Positions 8,445-17,087 of a stretch of DNA of 40,194 nt are shown here, in pieces. Each line of letters opens with the position of its first letter. Position 1 is the first letter of the stretch. Location of the stretch: NCBI GenBank assembly GCA_947487165.1, contig CANKWX010000035.1, positions 1 to 40,194 of the forward strand, read 5' to 3'. The notes beneath the pieces were generated by a model. That model was not told the origin of the DNA, searched no databases, and saw nothing but the letters and a program-made list of their open reading frames with translations. The stretch comes from Burkholderiales bacterium (lineage in GTDB: Bacteria; Pseudomonadota; Gammaproteobacteria; Burkholderiales; Burkholderiaceae_E). The position numbers and the translations under genes are program-made.

Positions 8445-8985
8445 GGTCCTGTGGCGAAGGCCTCGTCGATCGCTGAACTGCTGGTGCCGATCGCTGAAGC
8501 AACTGGTAGGCAGACCCAAGCTAGCAGCTTCAAGTGGACAGACCAATCGGGCGAAACCGTCGTCCGGGTGAAATGAAAGCGCTCATCCACATCGGAGATC
8601 GACGGGTGGACACCTGTCAGTGGCGACCAAGCTGCCCGACGAAGATCCGCTTGCTTGCTGGCTGTGCAGCCGGATCACCTCAGGCCCGGCCGGATGGCGC
8701 ACAGCGCGACGGGATCAAGCGGGGCAGTAGAGGGGCTGCCCGTCCGACACGGCCAGGCTCTGTTTTGCCCCGCTCAAGTCAGCCAGGCCTCCCACGGCAG
8801 GGAGGGCTCGAATCGACCGACCGGAGGCGATGTTCAGCATTGCGAGACGATGCGCGGTCGGCGCAAGCTCATGACACACGCCACCAATGCGGCGATGGCG
8901 AACCAAGCGCATGAGATGCCGACATTCGTGAAATTATCATCTGACCCCGATTTACTCAGCGAATGGGACCGATTGGGAGGATCAA
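8445..8985. other. Non-coding divergent region between epsL-like gene and rpoH
   Basis: I see no convincing gene in this 541-base stretch. Open frames exist on both strands but lack ribosome sites and have arginine/proline-rich, unstructured products. It holds GATCGCTGAA repeated near 8468 and 8491, a hairpin GGGCAG-N8-CTGCCC near 8724-8743, and a 13-base sequence at 8770-8782 that recurs at 6274-6286. It probably carries the epsL promoter and part of the rpoH upstream control region. Confidence 0.5.
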
Positions 8986-9012
8986 TTGGCACTCGTCGGC
9001 AGTGAGTGCTAA
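8986..9012. promoter_or_regulatory. CIRCE operator (HrcA-binding site) upstream of rpoH
   Basis: TTGGCACTC (8986-8994), nine bases, then GAGTGCTAA (9004-9012). The CIRCE consensus is TTAGCACTC-N9-GAGTGCTAA, so 17 of 18 arm positions match and the spacing is exact. HrcA binds this element as a dimer and represses heat-shock genes until it loses activity on heating. hrcA itself is not in the window. The site covers a promoter 42 bases before the rpoH start, so repression by occlusion is likely. Confidence 0.93.
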
Positions 9013-9053
9013 TATTTTTCGATCGGGGTTTTGCCCCATGAAAGGAAGTCTGA
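8986..9053 (+). promoter_or_regulatory. Predicted rpoH promoter, leader and ribosome site
   Basis: TTGGCA (8986-8991) and TAATAT (9010-9015) are separated by 18 bases and resemble sigma-70 -35 and -10 boxes; both overlap the CIRCE arms. A short leader follows with a GGGG-N5-CCCC hairpin (9025-9037), then AGGAAG (9043-9048) five bases before the ATG at 9054. The hairpin is small, so an RNA thermometer is only a possibility. Confidence 0.6.
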
Positions 9054-9950
9054 ATGACTCGCGTCTCGAACGCTTTGGTAAGTGCCCCGGAAGCCGCCGG
9101 TGCCATGCTGGCCATTCCGCCCGTCGGAAACATCGACGCCTATATCTCAGCGGTGCATCGCGTTCCGATGCTCACCGCCGAGAGCGAGGTTTCACTCGCG
9201 CGCCGCCTGCAGAACGACGGCGATCTCGACGCTGCCCGTCTGCTGGTGCTGTCGCATCTGCGGCTGGTCGTCTCGATTGCCCGCCAGTACATGGGCTACG
9301 GCCTGACCCATGCCGACCTCATCCAGGAAGGCAATATCGGTCTGATGAAGGCGGTCAAACGCTTCGATCCCGATCGTGGCGTGCGGCTGGTGTCCTTTGC
9401 GATGCACTGGATCAAAGCCGAGATCCATGAGTACGTCCTGAAGAACTGGCGGCTGGTCAAGGTCGCCACCACCAAGGCGCAGCGCAAGTTGTTCTTCAAC
9501 CTGCGATCCATGAAGCGCGACACCCACACGCTGACCCCCGAAGCGGCGCAAGCCATCGCACGCGACCTCAATGTGCGGGTGCAGGACGTAGTCGAAATGG
9601 AAACCCGCATGGGTGGCGGCGATATCGCGCTGGAGCCGTCCGATGACGGCGGCGACGACGACTACGCGCCGATCGCCTACCTGCGCGCCACGCACAGCGA
9701 ACCGACCCAGGTCCTCGAAGACCGGGCCTTCGATCGGCTTCAGGGCGAAGGCCTGCTCGAGGCCCTCGAATCGCTCGATGCCCGCAGCCGTCGGATCATC
9801 GAGGCCCGCTGGCTGCGCGACGAAGACGACGGCGGAACGATGACGCTTCACGAGCTCGCCGACGAGTTCGGCGTCTCGGCCGAACGCATCCGGCAGATCG
9901 AAGCCAAGGCACTCAAGACGATGAAAAACGCGCTGGCCGAATACGCCTGA
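9054..9950 (+). CDS. rpoH: RNA polymerase heat-shock sigma factor RpoH (sigma-32)
   Basis: A protein of 298 residues, close to the family's usual length. It has sigma region 2 (about 55-125, with DLIQEGNIGLMKAV for core binding and -10 recognition). The diagnostic RpoH box is QRKLFFNLR at 143-151. Region 4 carries the helix-turn-helix (LHELADEFGVSAERIRQIE, about 262-280). It directs RNA polymerase to chaperone and protease promoters under heat stress. The start is supported by AGGAAG at good spacing; an ATG at 9038 is out of frame. The gene stands alone, with its own CIRCE-controlled promoter, and converges with the UDP-sugar epimerase. It is physically inside the polysaccharide region, with no sign of co-transcription. 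Confidence 0.97.
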   Translation: MTRVSNALVSAPEAAGAMLAIPPVGNIDAYISAVHRVPMLTAESEVSLARRLQNDGDLDAARLLVLSHLRLVVSIARQYMGYGLTHADLIQEGNIGLMKAVKRFDPDRGVRLVSFAMHWIKAEIHEYVLKNWRLVKVATTKAQRKLFFNLRSMKRDTHTLTPEAAQAIARDLNVRVQDVVEMETRMGGGDIALEPSDDGGDDDYAPIAYLRATHSEPTQVLEDRAFDRLQGEGLLEALESLDARSRRIIEARWLRDEDDGGTMTLHELADEFGVSAERIRQIEAKALKTMKNALAEYA

Positions 9951-9963
9951 GGCCTGCTCAGGC
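9945..9963 (+). terminator. Hairpin at the end of rpoH
   Basis: GCCTGAG-N5-CTCAGGC forms a perfect 7-bp stem spanning the rpoH stop codon. No T-run follows, so it is a terminator-like or mRNA-stabilising hairpin and not a clear intrinsic terminator. Confidence 0.4.
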
Positions 9964-9979
9964 GCAACTGATCGACCGG

Positions 9980-10007
9980 ATTACCGGCACGAATTACCGC
10001 CGGTAAT
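9980..10007. terminator. Inverted repeat between convergent rpoH and epimerase genes
   Basis: ATTACCGGC (9980-9988) and GCCGGTAAT (9999-10007) are a perfect 9-bp inverted repeat with a 10-base loop. The right arm lies inside the last codons of the epimerase and the loop contains its stop. It may end transcription in both directions, but lacks a U-tract. Confidence 0.4.
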
Positions 10008-11022
10008 AAGCCCGATACCAGTCGACAAAGCGCCGCACACCCTCGCGCACATCGGTGCGCGGGGCAAACCCCACCAGCGATGACAGTTCGGATGTGTCGG
10101 CGAAAGTCGCCGGCACATCGCCCGGCTGCATCGGCAACAAGCGCTTGATGGCCTGAACGCCGGTGGCCGCTTCCATCGCACCGATGAAGTCGAGCAGCGC
10201 CACCGGCTCGGCATTGCCGATATTGAAGACACGGTAAGGCGCACGACTGCTGGCCGGATCAGGGTTGCCGGGATCGAAATCCGGGTTGCCGGCGGGCGGA
10301 TGATCGAGCACCCTCACCACCCCTTCGACGATGTCATCGATATACGTGAAGTCGCGGCGCATGTCGCCATGATTGAAAACATCGATCGGGCGACCGGCGA
10401 GCATTGCATCGGCAAACAGAAACGCCGCCATGTCGGGCCGCCCCCAGGGGCCGTAGACCGTAAAAAAACGCAAACCGGTCGTCGGCAGCCGGAAAAGATG
10501 GCTGTAGGTATGCGCCATCAGTTCATTGGCTTTCTTGGTTGCGGCATACAGACTCACCGGATGGTCGACCGGATCGTGCTCGGAAAACGGCATCCGGGTG
10601 TTGCCGCCATACACGCTCGACGACGAGGCGTAGACCAGATGCTTCACCCCAGTGTGGCGACAGCCTTCGAGAATATTGACGAAGCCGACCAGATTGGAAT
10701 CGGCATAGGCATGGGGGTTGGTGATCGAGTAGCGCACACCCGCCTGCGCGGCCAGATGCACCACGCGATCAAACCGATGCTCATCGAACAGCGCAGCCAA
10801 TGCGGCGCGATCGGCCACGTCGATCGGGTGAAAGGCAAAGCCCGGCTGCCCTTCGAGTCGCGCAAGACGGGCCAGCTTGAGCGCCGGCTCGTAATAATCG
10901 TTGAGGTTGTCGATGCCGATGACCCGCGCGCCCGAGGCCAGCAGTCTGGCCGCGACATGCATGCCGATGAAGCCTGCAGCGCCGGTCACCAGGATGGTCA
11001 TCGCTGGCGGCACGACACTCAT
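9994..11022 (-). CDS. NAD-dependent epimerase, probably UDP-glucuronate 4-epimerase
   Basis: A protein of 342 residues of the extended SDR family. It has the NAD-binding GAAGFIG at 14-20, the catalytic YxxxK at Tyr159/Lys163 with the SSSSVYG segment before it, and the [13 protein letters not shown] loop. [17 protein letters not shown] and GPWGRPDMA are typical of UDP-glucuronate 4-epimerases (LpsL/CapI group), which give UDP-galacturonate in the cytoplasm. It follows the UDP-glucose dehydrogenase by 11 bases, so the pair would convert UDP-glucose to UDP-GlcA and UDP-GalA. The ATG at 11022 is used; an internal ATG at 11001 (MTILVTG) is the main alternative. A plain UDP-glucose 4-epimerase is less likely given the neighbour. 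Confidence 0.88.
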   Translation of the reverse strand: MSVVPPAMTILVTGAAGFIGMHVAARLLASGARVIGIDNLNDYYEPALKLARLARLEGQPGFAFHPIDVADRAALAALFDEHRFDRVVHLAAQAGVRYSITNPHAYADSNLVGFVNILEGCRHTGVKHLVYASSSSVYGGNTRMPFSEHDPVDHPVSLYAATKKANELMAHTYSHLFRLPTTGLRFFTVYGPWGRPDMAAFLFADAMLAGRPIDVFNHGDMRRDFTYIDDIVEGVVRVLDHPPAGNPDFDPGNPDPASSRAPYRVFNIGNAEPVALLDFIGAMEAATGVQAIKRLLPMQPGDVPATFADTSELSSLVGFAPRTDVREGVRRFVDWYRAYYRR

Positions 11023-11033
11023 GATCGCGCCGC

Positions 11034-12356
11034 TCAGGGACGGCCGATGGAGATGTACTCCAGGCCGCTCGCGCGCGGCAGGGCCGGCGGGTACATATTG
11101 CGTCCGTCGATGATCACCGGCGATTTGATCGCCGCCTTGATCGCATCGAAATCAGGACTGCGAAACTCCTTCCATTCGGTGACGATCACCAGCGCATCGG
11201 CGCCCTCGAGGGTCTGCATCGGATTGGTGCCGTAGCTCAGCCCGGCACGTTCACCGATGGCTCGCTGGGCCTCATGGATGGCCACCGGGTCATAGGCGCA
11301 GACCGTGGCACCGCGGGCGAGCAAGTCATCGATGACGACCCGACTCGGCGCCTCGCGCATATCGTCGGTATTGGGCTTGAAGGCCAGACCCCAAAGCGCG
11401 AAGTGCTTGCCGCTCAGGTCGGCACCGAAACGGGCGACCACCTTCTCGACCAGCACATGCTTCTGGGCGTCGTTGGCGGCTTCGACCGCATTGAGCACAT
11501 GCATCGGGCGACCATGATCGGAGGCGGTGTGAATCAGCGCCTTGACGTCCTTGGGAAAACACGAGCCGCCATAGCCCGCGCCCGAATAGAGGAAGTGATA
11601 GCCGATACGGGGGTCGGATCCGATGCCCTGACGCACGAGTTCGATGTCGGCCCCTACCCGCTCAGCCAGCAGCGCCAGTTCGTTCATGAAGGAAATGCGG
11701 GTGGCCAGCATGGCATTGGCGGCATATTTGGTCAGCTCGGCCGAGCGCACATCCATCACGACAAGACGCTCGTGATTGCGCTGGAAGGGCGAATAGAGTG
11801 CCCGCATCAGGAAGATTGCCTGCTCGTCGTCGGCACCCACGACGATCCGGTCGGGTCGCATGAAATCCTCGACTGCGGCACCCTCCTTCAGAAACTCGGG
11901 ATTGGAGACCACCGCGTAAGGCACATCGACGCCGCGCAGGCGCAATTCATCGGCAATTGCCTCGCGGACCTTGTCGGCGGTACCGACCGGCACGGTCGAT
12001 TTGTCGACCACGACCTTGTAGTCGGTCATGTGGCGACCGACGTTGCGCGCTGCTGCCAGCACATATTGCAGATCGGCCGAGCCGTCTTCATCGGGCGGCG
12101 TGCCAACCGCAATGAACTGGATCGTGCCGTGGTCGGCCGCCCGCTTGACGTCGAGCGTGAACTTCATGCGACCGGCCGCAACATTGCGTCGGACCATCTC
12201 CTGAAGGCCCGGCTCCCAGATCGGGATTTCGCCCTGTTCGAGCATGGCAATCTTGCGCGTATCGACATCCAGGCAGAGCACGTCGTTACCCATTTCGGCC
12301 AGGCAGGCGCCTGAAACCAGACCGACATAGCCGGTCCCAATCACAGTGATCTTCAT
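11034..12356 (-). CDS. ugd: UDP-glucose 6-dehydrogenase
   Basis: A protein of 440 residues that oxidises UDP-glucose to UDP-glucuronate with two NAD+. The N-terminal Rossmann motif is GTGYVGL (7-13). The central segment keeps NPEFLKEG (152-159) and the catalytic Cys266 in GGSCFPKD. The C-terminal domain has [13 protein letters not shown], the UDP-binding part. Length and motifs are standard for bacterial Ugd. The start ATG at 12356 has GGGGA just before it. It is followed 11 bases later by the UDP-GlcA 4-epimerase, and the two form a precursor-supply operon for uronic acids in the exopolysaccharide. Confidence 0.96.
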   Translation of the reverse strand: MKITVIGTGYVGLVSGACLAEMGNDVLCLDVDTRKIAMLEQGEIPIWEPGLQEMVRRNVAAGRMKFTLDVKRAADHGTIQFIAVGTPPDEDGSADLQYVLAAARNVGRHMTDYKVVVDKSTVPVGTADKVREAIADELRLRGVDVPYAVVSNPEFLKEGAAVEDFMRPDRIVVGADDEQAIFLMRALYSPFQRNHERLVVMDVRSAELTKYAANAMLATRISFMNELALLAERVGADIELVRQGIGSDPRIGYHFLYSGAGYGGSCFPKDVKALIHTASDHGRPMHVLNAVEAANDAQKHVLVEKVVARFGADLSGKHFALWGLAFKPNTDDMREAPSRVVIDDLLARGATVCAYDPVAIHEAQRAIGERAGLSYGTNPMQTLEGADALVIVTEWKEFRSPDFDAIKAAIKSPVIIDGRNMYPPALPRASGLEYISIGRP

Positions 12357-12447
12357 TCCCCGATTCTAGCGCCCCGAGATGAAGGAACCGCGAAACCCCG
12401 ACTCAGCCGGCTCGCCGCAGCGGATACAAGGCACCCAGTGCGGCACA

Positions 12448-12461
12448 AAAGGCAGCCCTTT
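12448..12461 (-). terminator. Weak hairpin after the PEP-CTERM-like gene
   Basis: AAAGG-CAGC-CCTTT forms a 5-bp stem. On the minus strand it is followed by TTGT-like sequence. It could end the small-gene transcript before ugd, but is short. Confidence 0.22.
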
Positions 12462-12526
12462 GCAGCAGGATTCAGACAGCGGCCCGGTCGGGCGGGCGCA
12501 GGGAGCCAGGCGCGTGCCGGTGCAGC

Positions 12527-12865
12527 TCAGGAGGGTCGGCGTGCCACGATCCAGGCAACGATCGCCAAGCCGGCGAGCAGGCCTGAGCCCGAGGTCATCG
12601 CGCCGGAAGGCGCAGGAAACTCCGCGACGGGCGGACTCGCCGGGCGGGTCGGCAGCGGCGCCGCCACCGTCGCTGCCTCGGCGACGGCGGTGCTGACCAC
12701 CGCGAGGACGGAATGCGGCATGACCGGCTGGCCATCGGCCGCTGCCGTCATGAGCATCGCGGTGGTCCGCGGCGCAGACTCGGCATCGACCAGGTCGCGC
12801 GCAGCGCCATGGGCAAGTGAGGTCATCAGGGCAAGCAGCACAGGCAGAGCAAGCAATCGCAGCAT
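12527..12865 (-). CDS. Small secreted protein with PEP-CTERM-like C-terminal tail
   Basis: A protein of 112 residues starting MLRLLALPVLLALM, a clear signal peptide ending near Ala20. The middle is Ala/Pro/Thr-rich with no domain I recognise. The last 30 residues hold FPAPSG, then a hydrophobic stretch (LLAGLAIVAWIVA) and a terminal ARRPS. This has the order of a PEP-CTERM sorting signal: Pro-x-Pro box, transmembrane helix, Arg cluster. Such tails are cut by exosortases in bacteria that make matching exopolysaccharide. No exosortase is in the window and the box is PAP and not PEP, so the assignment is tentative. It lies upstream of ugd on the same strand and divergent from the sugar transferase. 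The ATG at 12865 has no strong ribosome site. Confidence 0.6.
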   Translation of the reverse strand: MLRLLALPVLLALMTSLAHGAARDLVDAESAPRTTAMLMTAAADGQPVMPHSVLAVVSTAVAEAATVAAPLPTRPASPPVAEFPAPSGAMTSGSGLLAGLAIVAWIVARRPS

Positions 12866-12925
12866 GACCGGACCCCGGAAGTTCGATCGACACCCGCGTC
12901 GATCATGCTGAGCCAGACGCAAACC

Positions 12926-12998
12926 GCGTGCCCGAGCAGGCTGATCAGCCGGTATCGACCACTGCCTGAGGGTCGACGCAAAGCCTGCCCGGGCACGC
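12926..12998. promoter_or_regulatory. 17-bp inverted repeat in a divergent intergenic region
   Basis: Arms 12926-12942 and 12982-12998 pair at 16 of 17 positions (single A-C mismatch at 12935/12989) around a 39-base loop. The gap separates the small PEP-CTERM-like gene from the sugar transferase that starts at 13053. The element could be a pair of inverted regulator sites or a stable leader hairpin for either transcript. Confidence 0.5.
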
Positions 12999-13052
12999 TC
13001 GTCGCATACCGGAAAAGCGTTGCACTGACGACCCTGCGGAGGCTCGAATCTG

Positions 13053-14522
13053 ATGTCGGACGATCCGGTTCATCACAGCGCGCTGCGCTCACCGCTTGGC
13101 GAGATCGCGGCCGATCAGGGCAGGCGCTCGCAGGCGAGCGGCCGCTTGAGCACGCCGATGGGCAACGCCAGCCACAATCTGATGTGGATGCTGAGATCGC
13201 TGGTCGACCCCACCATCACGCTGCTCACCCTGCTGGGGGTGGCGCTCGTTGTGCAGGGCGGCGTGCGCAATCGGGACATCATCCTGGCGGTGATCGCCTT
13301 TTCACTCAGTTATCCGGGAAGCATCGGCTTCGATCACCGGCCGCGCCGACTGCTGCGCCAGATCTTCGGCAGCTGGGGTGCGCTGTGCGGGCTGATGCTG
13401 CTCTTCGGGCTGGCCACCGGCATGCTGCGCTCCTTCGACCCGAACATCCTTGCCGCGTGGGTCATCGGTACACCTGTCCTGCAGGCGATTGCGCATCAGC
13501 TGATCCCGTCGCTGCTTGCCCGCGTGTGGGCGATCAGCGAGCACGATCGGGCAGTGATCATCGGCGCCAACGAGCTTGGCCGAACCCTGGCTCGTGCGCT
13601 GCTGGCCGATCCGCTGGAAGACACCCGGGTCACCGCGTTCTTTGACGACCGAACGCCTGCGCGGCTGGGCGAAACGCTCGAGCTGCCGGTACGGCGCGGG
13701 CTGGAAAACGTGGCCGACTTCGTGCGCGAGCAGCACATCGACCGGATCTATATTGCGCTGCCGATGGCCTCCCAGCCGAGGATTCTGAATCTGCTCGACC
13801 AGTTGCGGGACACCACCGCATCGATCTACTTCCTTCCGGACATTTTTCTGTACGACCTGATCCAGGCGCGTGTCGACACCGTCGGCGGACTGCCGGTGGT
13901 CGCGGTCTGCGAGACGCCTTTTCATGGCACCACCGGCGTCATCAAGCGGCTGTCGGATCTGTGCATCGCGCTGCCGGCGATCGTGTTGACTGGCCCGGTG
14001 ATGCTGGCGATTGCGCTGGCCATCAAGCTGACCATGCCCGGACCGGTGCTGTTTCGCCAGCGCCGCTACGGCCTGGACGGCCAGCAGATCGTGGTCTGGA
14101 AGTTCCGCTCGATGCGGGTGGCCGAAGATGGCGATGTGGTCAGACAGGCCACCCGCCATGACGAGCGGATCACGCCATTAGGCGCGTTTTTACGGCGCAG
14201 CTCGCTCGACGAACTGCCCCAGTTCTTCAACGTCCTGCAGGGACGCATGAGTGTGGTCGGACCGCGACCGCATGCGGTGGCCCACAACGAGATGTATCGC
14301 AAGCTGATCAAGGGATACATGATCCGCCACAAGGTCAAACCCGGCATCACCGGCTGGGCGCAGGTCAATGGCGCTCGCGGCGAGACCGACACCATCGAGA
14401 AGATGCAGCGGCGCATCGCCTACGACATCGAGTATCTGCGGTCGTGGTCGCTGCGCCTCGATGTGGCCATCGTCTGGCGCACGATCACCCAGGCGATCAG
14501 GGGCGATCGCAACGCTTACTGA
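13053..14522 (+). CDS. Undecaprenyl-phosphate hexose-1-phosphate transferase (WcaJ/EpsB type)
   Basis: A 489-residue membrane enzyme that starts repeat-unit synthesis by moving a hexose-1-phosphate (usually glucose) from UDP-sugar to undecaprenyl phosphate. The N-terminal part has several membrane helices (about 45-160). A Rossmann-like domain follows (VIIGANELGRTLA near 168). The catalytic bacterial sugar transferase domain has a membrane helix at about 300-328, KFRSMR at 350-355, SLDELPQ at 384-390, VVGPRPH at 401-407, and the KPGITGWAQVNG end motif. GGAGG lies about 10 bases before the ATG. It ends 3 bases from the convergent SCO gene. Its partner glycosyltransferases are 9 kb away, so the locus is split. 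Confidence 0.93.
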   Translation: MSDDPVHHSALRSPLGEIAADQGRRSQASGRLSTPMGNASHNLMWMLRSLVDPTITLLTLLGVALVVQGGVRNRDIILAVIAFSLSYPGSIGFDHRPRRLLRQIFGSWGALCGLMLLFGLATGMLRSFDPNILAAWVIGTPVLQAIAHQLIPSLLARVWAISEHDRAVIIGANELGRTLARALLADPLEDTRVTAFFDDRTPARLGETLELPVRRGLENVADFVREQHIDRIYIALPMASQPRILNLLDQLRDTTASIYFLPDIFLYDLIQARVDTVGGLPVVAVCETPFHGTTGVIKRLSDLCIALPAIVLTGPVMLAIALAIKLTMPGPVLFRQRRYGLDGQQIVVWKFRSMRVAEDGDVVRQATRHDERITPLGAFLRRSSLDELPQFFNVLQGRMSVVGPRPHAVAHNEMYRKLIKGYMIRHKVKPGITGWAQVNGARGETDTIEKMQRRIAYDIEYLRSWSLRLDVAIVWRTITQAIRGDRNAY

Positions 14523-14525
14523 GGG

Positions 14526-15164
14526 TCAGCGACCGGCGAGCAACTGGCGCAGGTCGGAGGTGATCTCGGGCACGGTCTGGGCCGAGCGGATATAGAGCCG
14601 CAGGCGCCCCTGATCGTCGAGCGCATAGGACGCCGCGGTGTGGTCGAGGGAGTAGGCCCCAGGGGTCTTGCCCGGCACCTTCTGGAAGAAGACCTTGAAC
14701 TCGCGGGCGGCACGGGTCGTGGCGTCGGTATCACCGCGCAGTGCGATGAAAGTCGGATTGAAAGCGGTGACATAGGCGCCAAGCAGTGCCGCACTGTCAC
14801 GCTCGGGATCGAGGGTCACAAGGACCACCTGTACCCGGGCCGCATCAGTGCCGAGTTCTTTCATGACCGCCGCCATGGTCGAGAGCATCGTGGGGCAGAC
14901 ATCCGGACACTGGGTGAAGCCGAAAAACAGCACGACCACCTTGCCCTTGAAATCGGCCAGGGTGCGCGGCTGGCCGCTCTGATCGGTCAGAGAGAGCGAT
15001 TTGCCGTAATCGGCGCCGGTGATATCGGTCGAAAAGAAAGACGCTTTGCTGCTCGGACGGTCGCAGCCGGCGAGCCCGCCAAACACGCCGACGAGCCCAA
15101 GAGTCAGCGCCAGACAGAGTGTGCGCGCGACCTTGGGCAACGCGCAGGCGGTCAGTCGACTCAC
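14526..15164 (-). CDS. sco: SCO1/SenC-type copper chaperone lipoprotein
   Basis: A protein of 212 residues with a GTG start at 15164, overlapping the cyoE stop (GTGA). A signal peptide ends in the lipobox LAGC (Cys34), so it is probably anchored in a membrane facing the periplasm. The thioredoxin-like domain keeps the copper-binding CPDVC pair (Cys86, Cys90) and the third ligand His175 (LDHTAASY). SCO proteins deliver copper to, or reduce, the CuA site of cytochrome c oxidase. It is the last gene of an assembly operon with cyoE, ctaA and another SCO-fold gene. A longer open frame reaches 15956 but runs over cyoE and is not real. Confidence 0.93.
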   Translation of the reverse strand: MSRLTACALPKVARTLCLALTLGLVGVFGGLAGCDRPSSKASFFSTDITGADYGKSLSLTDQSGQPRTLADFKGKVVVLFFGFTQCPDVCPTMLSTMAAVMKELGTDAARVQVVLVTLDPERDSAALLGAYVTAFNPTFIALRGDTDATTRAAREFKVFFQKVPGKTPGAYSLDHTAASYALDDQGRLRLYIRSAQTVPEITSDLRQLLAGR

Positions 15165-16051
15165 ACCCAGTGATCCAGCAGCAGAGCGGCAAACAGCGCC
15201 ATCAGGTAGTAGATGGAATAGCCGAAGGTGCGGCGCGCCAGCGCATCGGAATAGTTGCGCCACAGACGCCAGGCATAGCTGATGAAGATGCCGCCGAGCA
15301 CCGCGGCGCTGACCAGATAGAGCCAGCCGCTCATCCGGATCATGAAGGGCAGGAAAGTCGTGGCCACCAGCAGGACGGTGTAAAGCAGGATCTGCAGGCG
15401 GGTAAACGGCAGGCCGTGCGTGACCGGCAGCATCGGCAGACCGGCGCGCCGGTAATCCTCGACCCGATAAAGCGCCAGCGCCCAGAAGTGCGGGGGGGTC
15501 CAGACGAAAATGATCAGAAAGAGCACCAGCGCCTGCGGGCCGACGTCGTTGGCCACGGCTGCCCAACCGAGCACCGGCGGCATCGCGCCGGAGGCGCCGC
15601 CGATCACGATGTTCTGGGGCGTGGCCGGCTTGAGCACGATGGTGTAGATCAGGGCGTAACCGACGAAGGTCGCCAGCGTGAGCCACATCGTGAGCGGATT
15701 GACGAAGGTCAGCAGCAGCCAGGCGCCTGCGCCGCCCAGCAAGGCGGCAAAGGCAAGCGCCCCCGAGGCCGAGACCTCGCCACGCGCCGCCGGGCGAGCC
15801 CGCGTGCGGGCCATGCGGGCATCGATGCCGCGCTCGATCATGCAGTTGAAAGTGAAACCGGCGCCTGCCAGCAGCGAGATGCCGGCAATCCCGAACACCA
15901 GGATCCGCCAGGGCACGAGCTCGTCGGTGGCCAGCACCATGCCGATGACCGCACAAAAGGCGGTCAGCATCACGATTCGCGGCTTGGTCAGCTCGATGTA
16001 CTGACGCAGCGTATGGGCGAACGTTGGCGGAGAATGTTCGAGCAGGTCCAT
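15161..16051 (-). CDS. cyoE: Protohaem IX farnesyltransferase (haem O synthase)
   Basis: A 296-residue polytopic membrane protein of the UbiA family that adds a farnesyl group to haem B to give haem O. The first prenyl-diphosphate-binding segment reads NCMIERGID, then ARTRARP; the Glu in place of the first Asp is common in beta-proteobacterial CyoE. The family segment [20 protein letters not shown] and the second motif [21 protein letters not shown] are present. About eight to nine hydrophobic helices follow the expected spacing. It starts 19 bases after the ctaA stop and overlaps the SCO gene by four bases, so it is translated within the oxidase assembly operon. Confidence 0.97.
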   Translation of the reverse strand: MDLLEHSPPTFAHTLRQYIELTKPRIVMLTAFCAVIGMVLATDELVPWRILVFGIAGISLLAGAGFTFNCMIERGIDARMARTRARPAARGEVSASGALAFAALLGGAGAWLLLTFVNPLTMWLTLATFVGYALIYTIVLKPATPQNIVIGGASGAMPPVLGWAAVANDVGPQALVLFLIIFVWTPPHFWALALYRVEDYRRAGLPMLPVTHGLPFTRLQILLYTVLLVATTFLPFMIRMSGWLYLVSAAVLGGIFISYAWRLWRNYSDALARRTFGYSIYYLMALFAALLLDHWV

Positions 16052-16070
16052 CGAGGGGAAGATTGGGCGG

Positions 16071-17078
16071 TCAGGCTTTGGCCGGGGCCGACCAAGCCGG
16101 TAAGGCTACCATGAGGAGCAGGCCCAGCAGTGCGGCCGCGCCGCCGGTATGCAGCACCGCGGCGACCAGCGGCCAGTCGAGAAAGATATTGGTCAGGCCG
16201 GTCACGACCTGCAGGGCCAGCACCGCCAGGATCATGTTGCCGTTTGATCGGCTGAGCGCCGAACGGCGCAGGCGCAGCGCCAGCGCCCCGACCACGACGA
16301 AGACCACCCCGGCAAAGAGCCGATGCACAAAGTGGATGGCGGTGAGCGCCTGAAACGGCAGAGCCTGGTCGTCACCCCGATAACCGAGGCGGCGCCAGAG
16401 TTCGAAGCCTGCTTCAAAGTCCATGTCGGGCCACAGACTGCCCTGGCACAGCGGGAAATCGCGACACGCCAGGGTCGCGTAGTTAGTGCTCACCCATCCG
16501 CCGAGCGCAATCTGGCAAAGGAGCACCGCCAGCGCGATCGTGACCAGCGGCCGCAATCCGGATGCACCCGACGCCGCTGACAGGGCCTGCGTGGCCGGAC
16601 GCACCCGCACCCACTGGGCAAGCAGCAGCCCGAACAGAATCATCCCGCCCAGCAGGTGGAGGGTCACCACCAGCGGCATCAGCTTGAGCGTCACGGTGAA
16701 GGCGCCGAACGCGCCCTGCAGGATGATCCACAAGAGCGTAAACCAGGCCAGCGGCGCGCTTGGGCCGGGAAGGCGGCTGGCCATGATCGCCAGCGCGATG
16801 ACCAGCACGCCCAGACCGGCGGCGATATAGCGATGCAGCATCTCGACCCAGGCCTTGAACACCGTCACCGGGCCATCAGGCCGCAACACGGTCTCGGACC
16901 GGATCTCTTCGATCGCGCCGATCGGGCTGATCTTGCCGTAGCAGCCCGGCCAGTCGGGGCAGCCCAGGCCGGCGTCGGTGACCCGCACGAAGGCACCGAA
17001 CATGATCAGGTCGAAGGTCAGAAAGACCGCAAAGAACAGCACCCTTCTGAACAGCGTCATCGACATCGGCCGCGCCAT
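16071..17078 (-). CDS. ctaA: Haem A synthase (COX15/CtaA)
   Basis: A membrane protein of 335 residues that converts haem O to haem A, working with CyoE. It has about eight hydrophobic helices, the N-terminal [22 protein letters not shown] segment with the paired cysteines, and conserved His in [27 protein letters not shown] and LHTGGA helices, as expected for haem ligands. I use the ATG at 17078, which has GAGG about ten bases upstream; a GTG directly before it would add one residue. The gene begins 9 bases after the stop of the SCO-fold gene. Its presence implies an aa3-type terminal oxidase encoded elsewhere. Confidence 0.96.
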   Translation of the reverse strand: MARPMSMTLFRRVLFFAVFLTFDLIMFGAFVRVTDAGLGCPDWPGCYGKISPIGAIEEIRSETVLRPDGPVTVFKAWVEMLHRYIAAGLGVLVIALAIMASRLPGPSAPLAWFTLLWIILQGAFGAFTVTLKLMPLVVTLHLLGGMILFGLLLAQWVRVRPATQALSAASGASGLRPLVTIALAVLLCQIALGGWVSTNYATLACRDFPLCQGSLWPDMDFEAGFELWRRLGYRGDDQALPFQALTAIHFVHRLFAGVVFVVVGALALRLRRSALSRSNGNMILAVLALQVVTGLTNIFLDWPLVAAVLHTGGAAALLGLLLMVALPAWSAPAKA

Positions 17079-17087
17079 CACGTGGCC

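Noticed and set aside
8655-9005. Possible small gene before rpoH
   Set aside because: No ribosome site, low-complexity product, and the frame runs into the CIRCE operator.
12366-12893. A 175-codon minus-strand frame overlapping the PEP-CTERM-like gene
   Set aside because: Cys/Arg-rich with no signal peptide or fold; the overlapping frame has both a signal peptide and a C-terminal helix.
14526-15956. A long minus-strand frame extending the SCO gene
   Set aside because: The part beyond 15164 overlaps cyoE in another frame, and cyoE is unmistakable.
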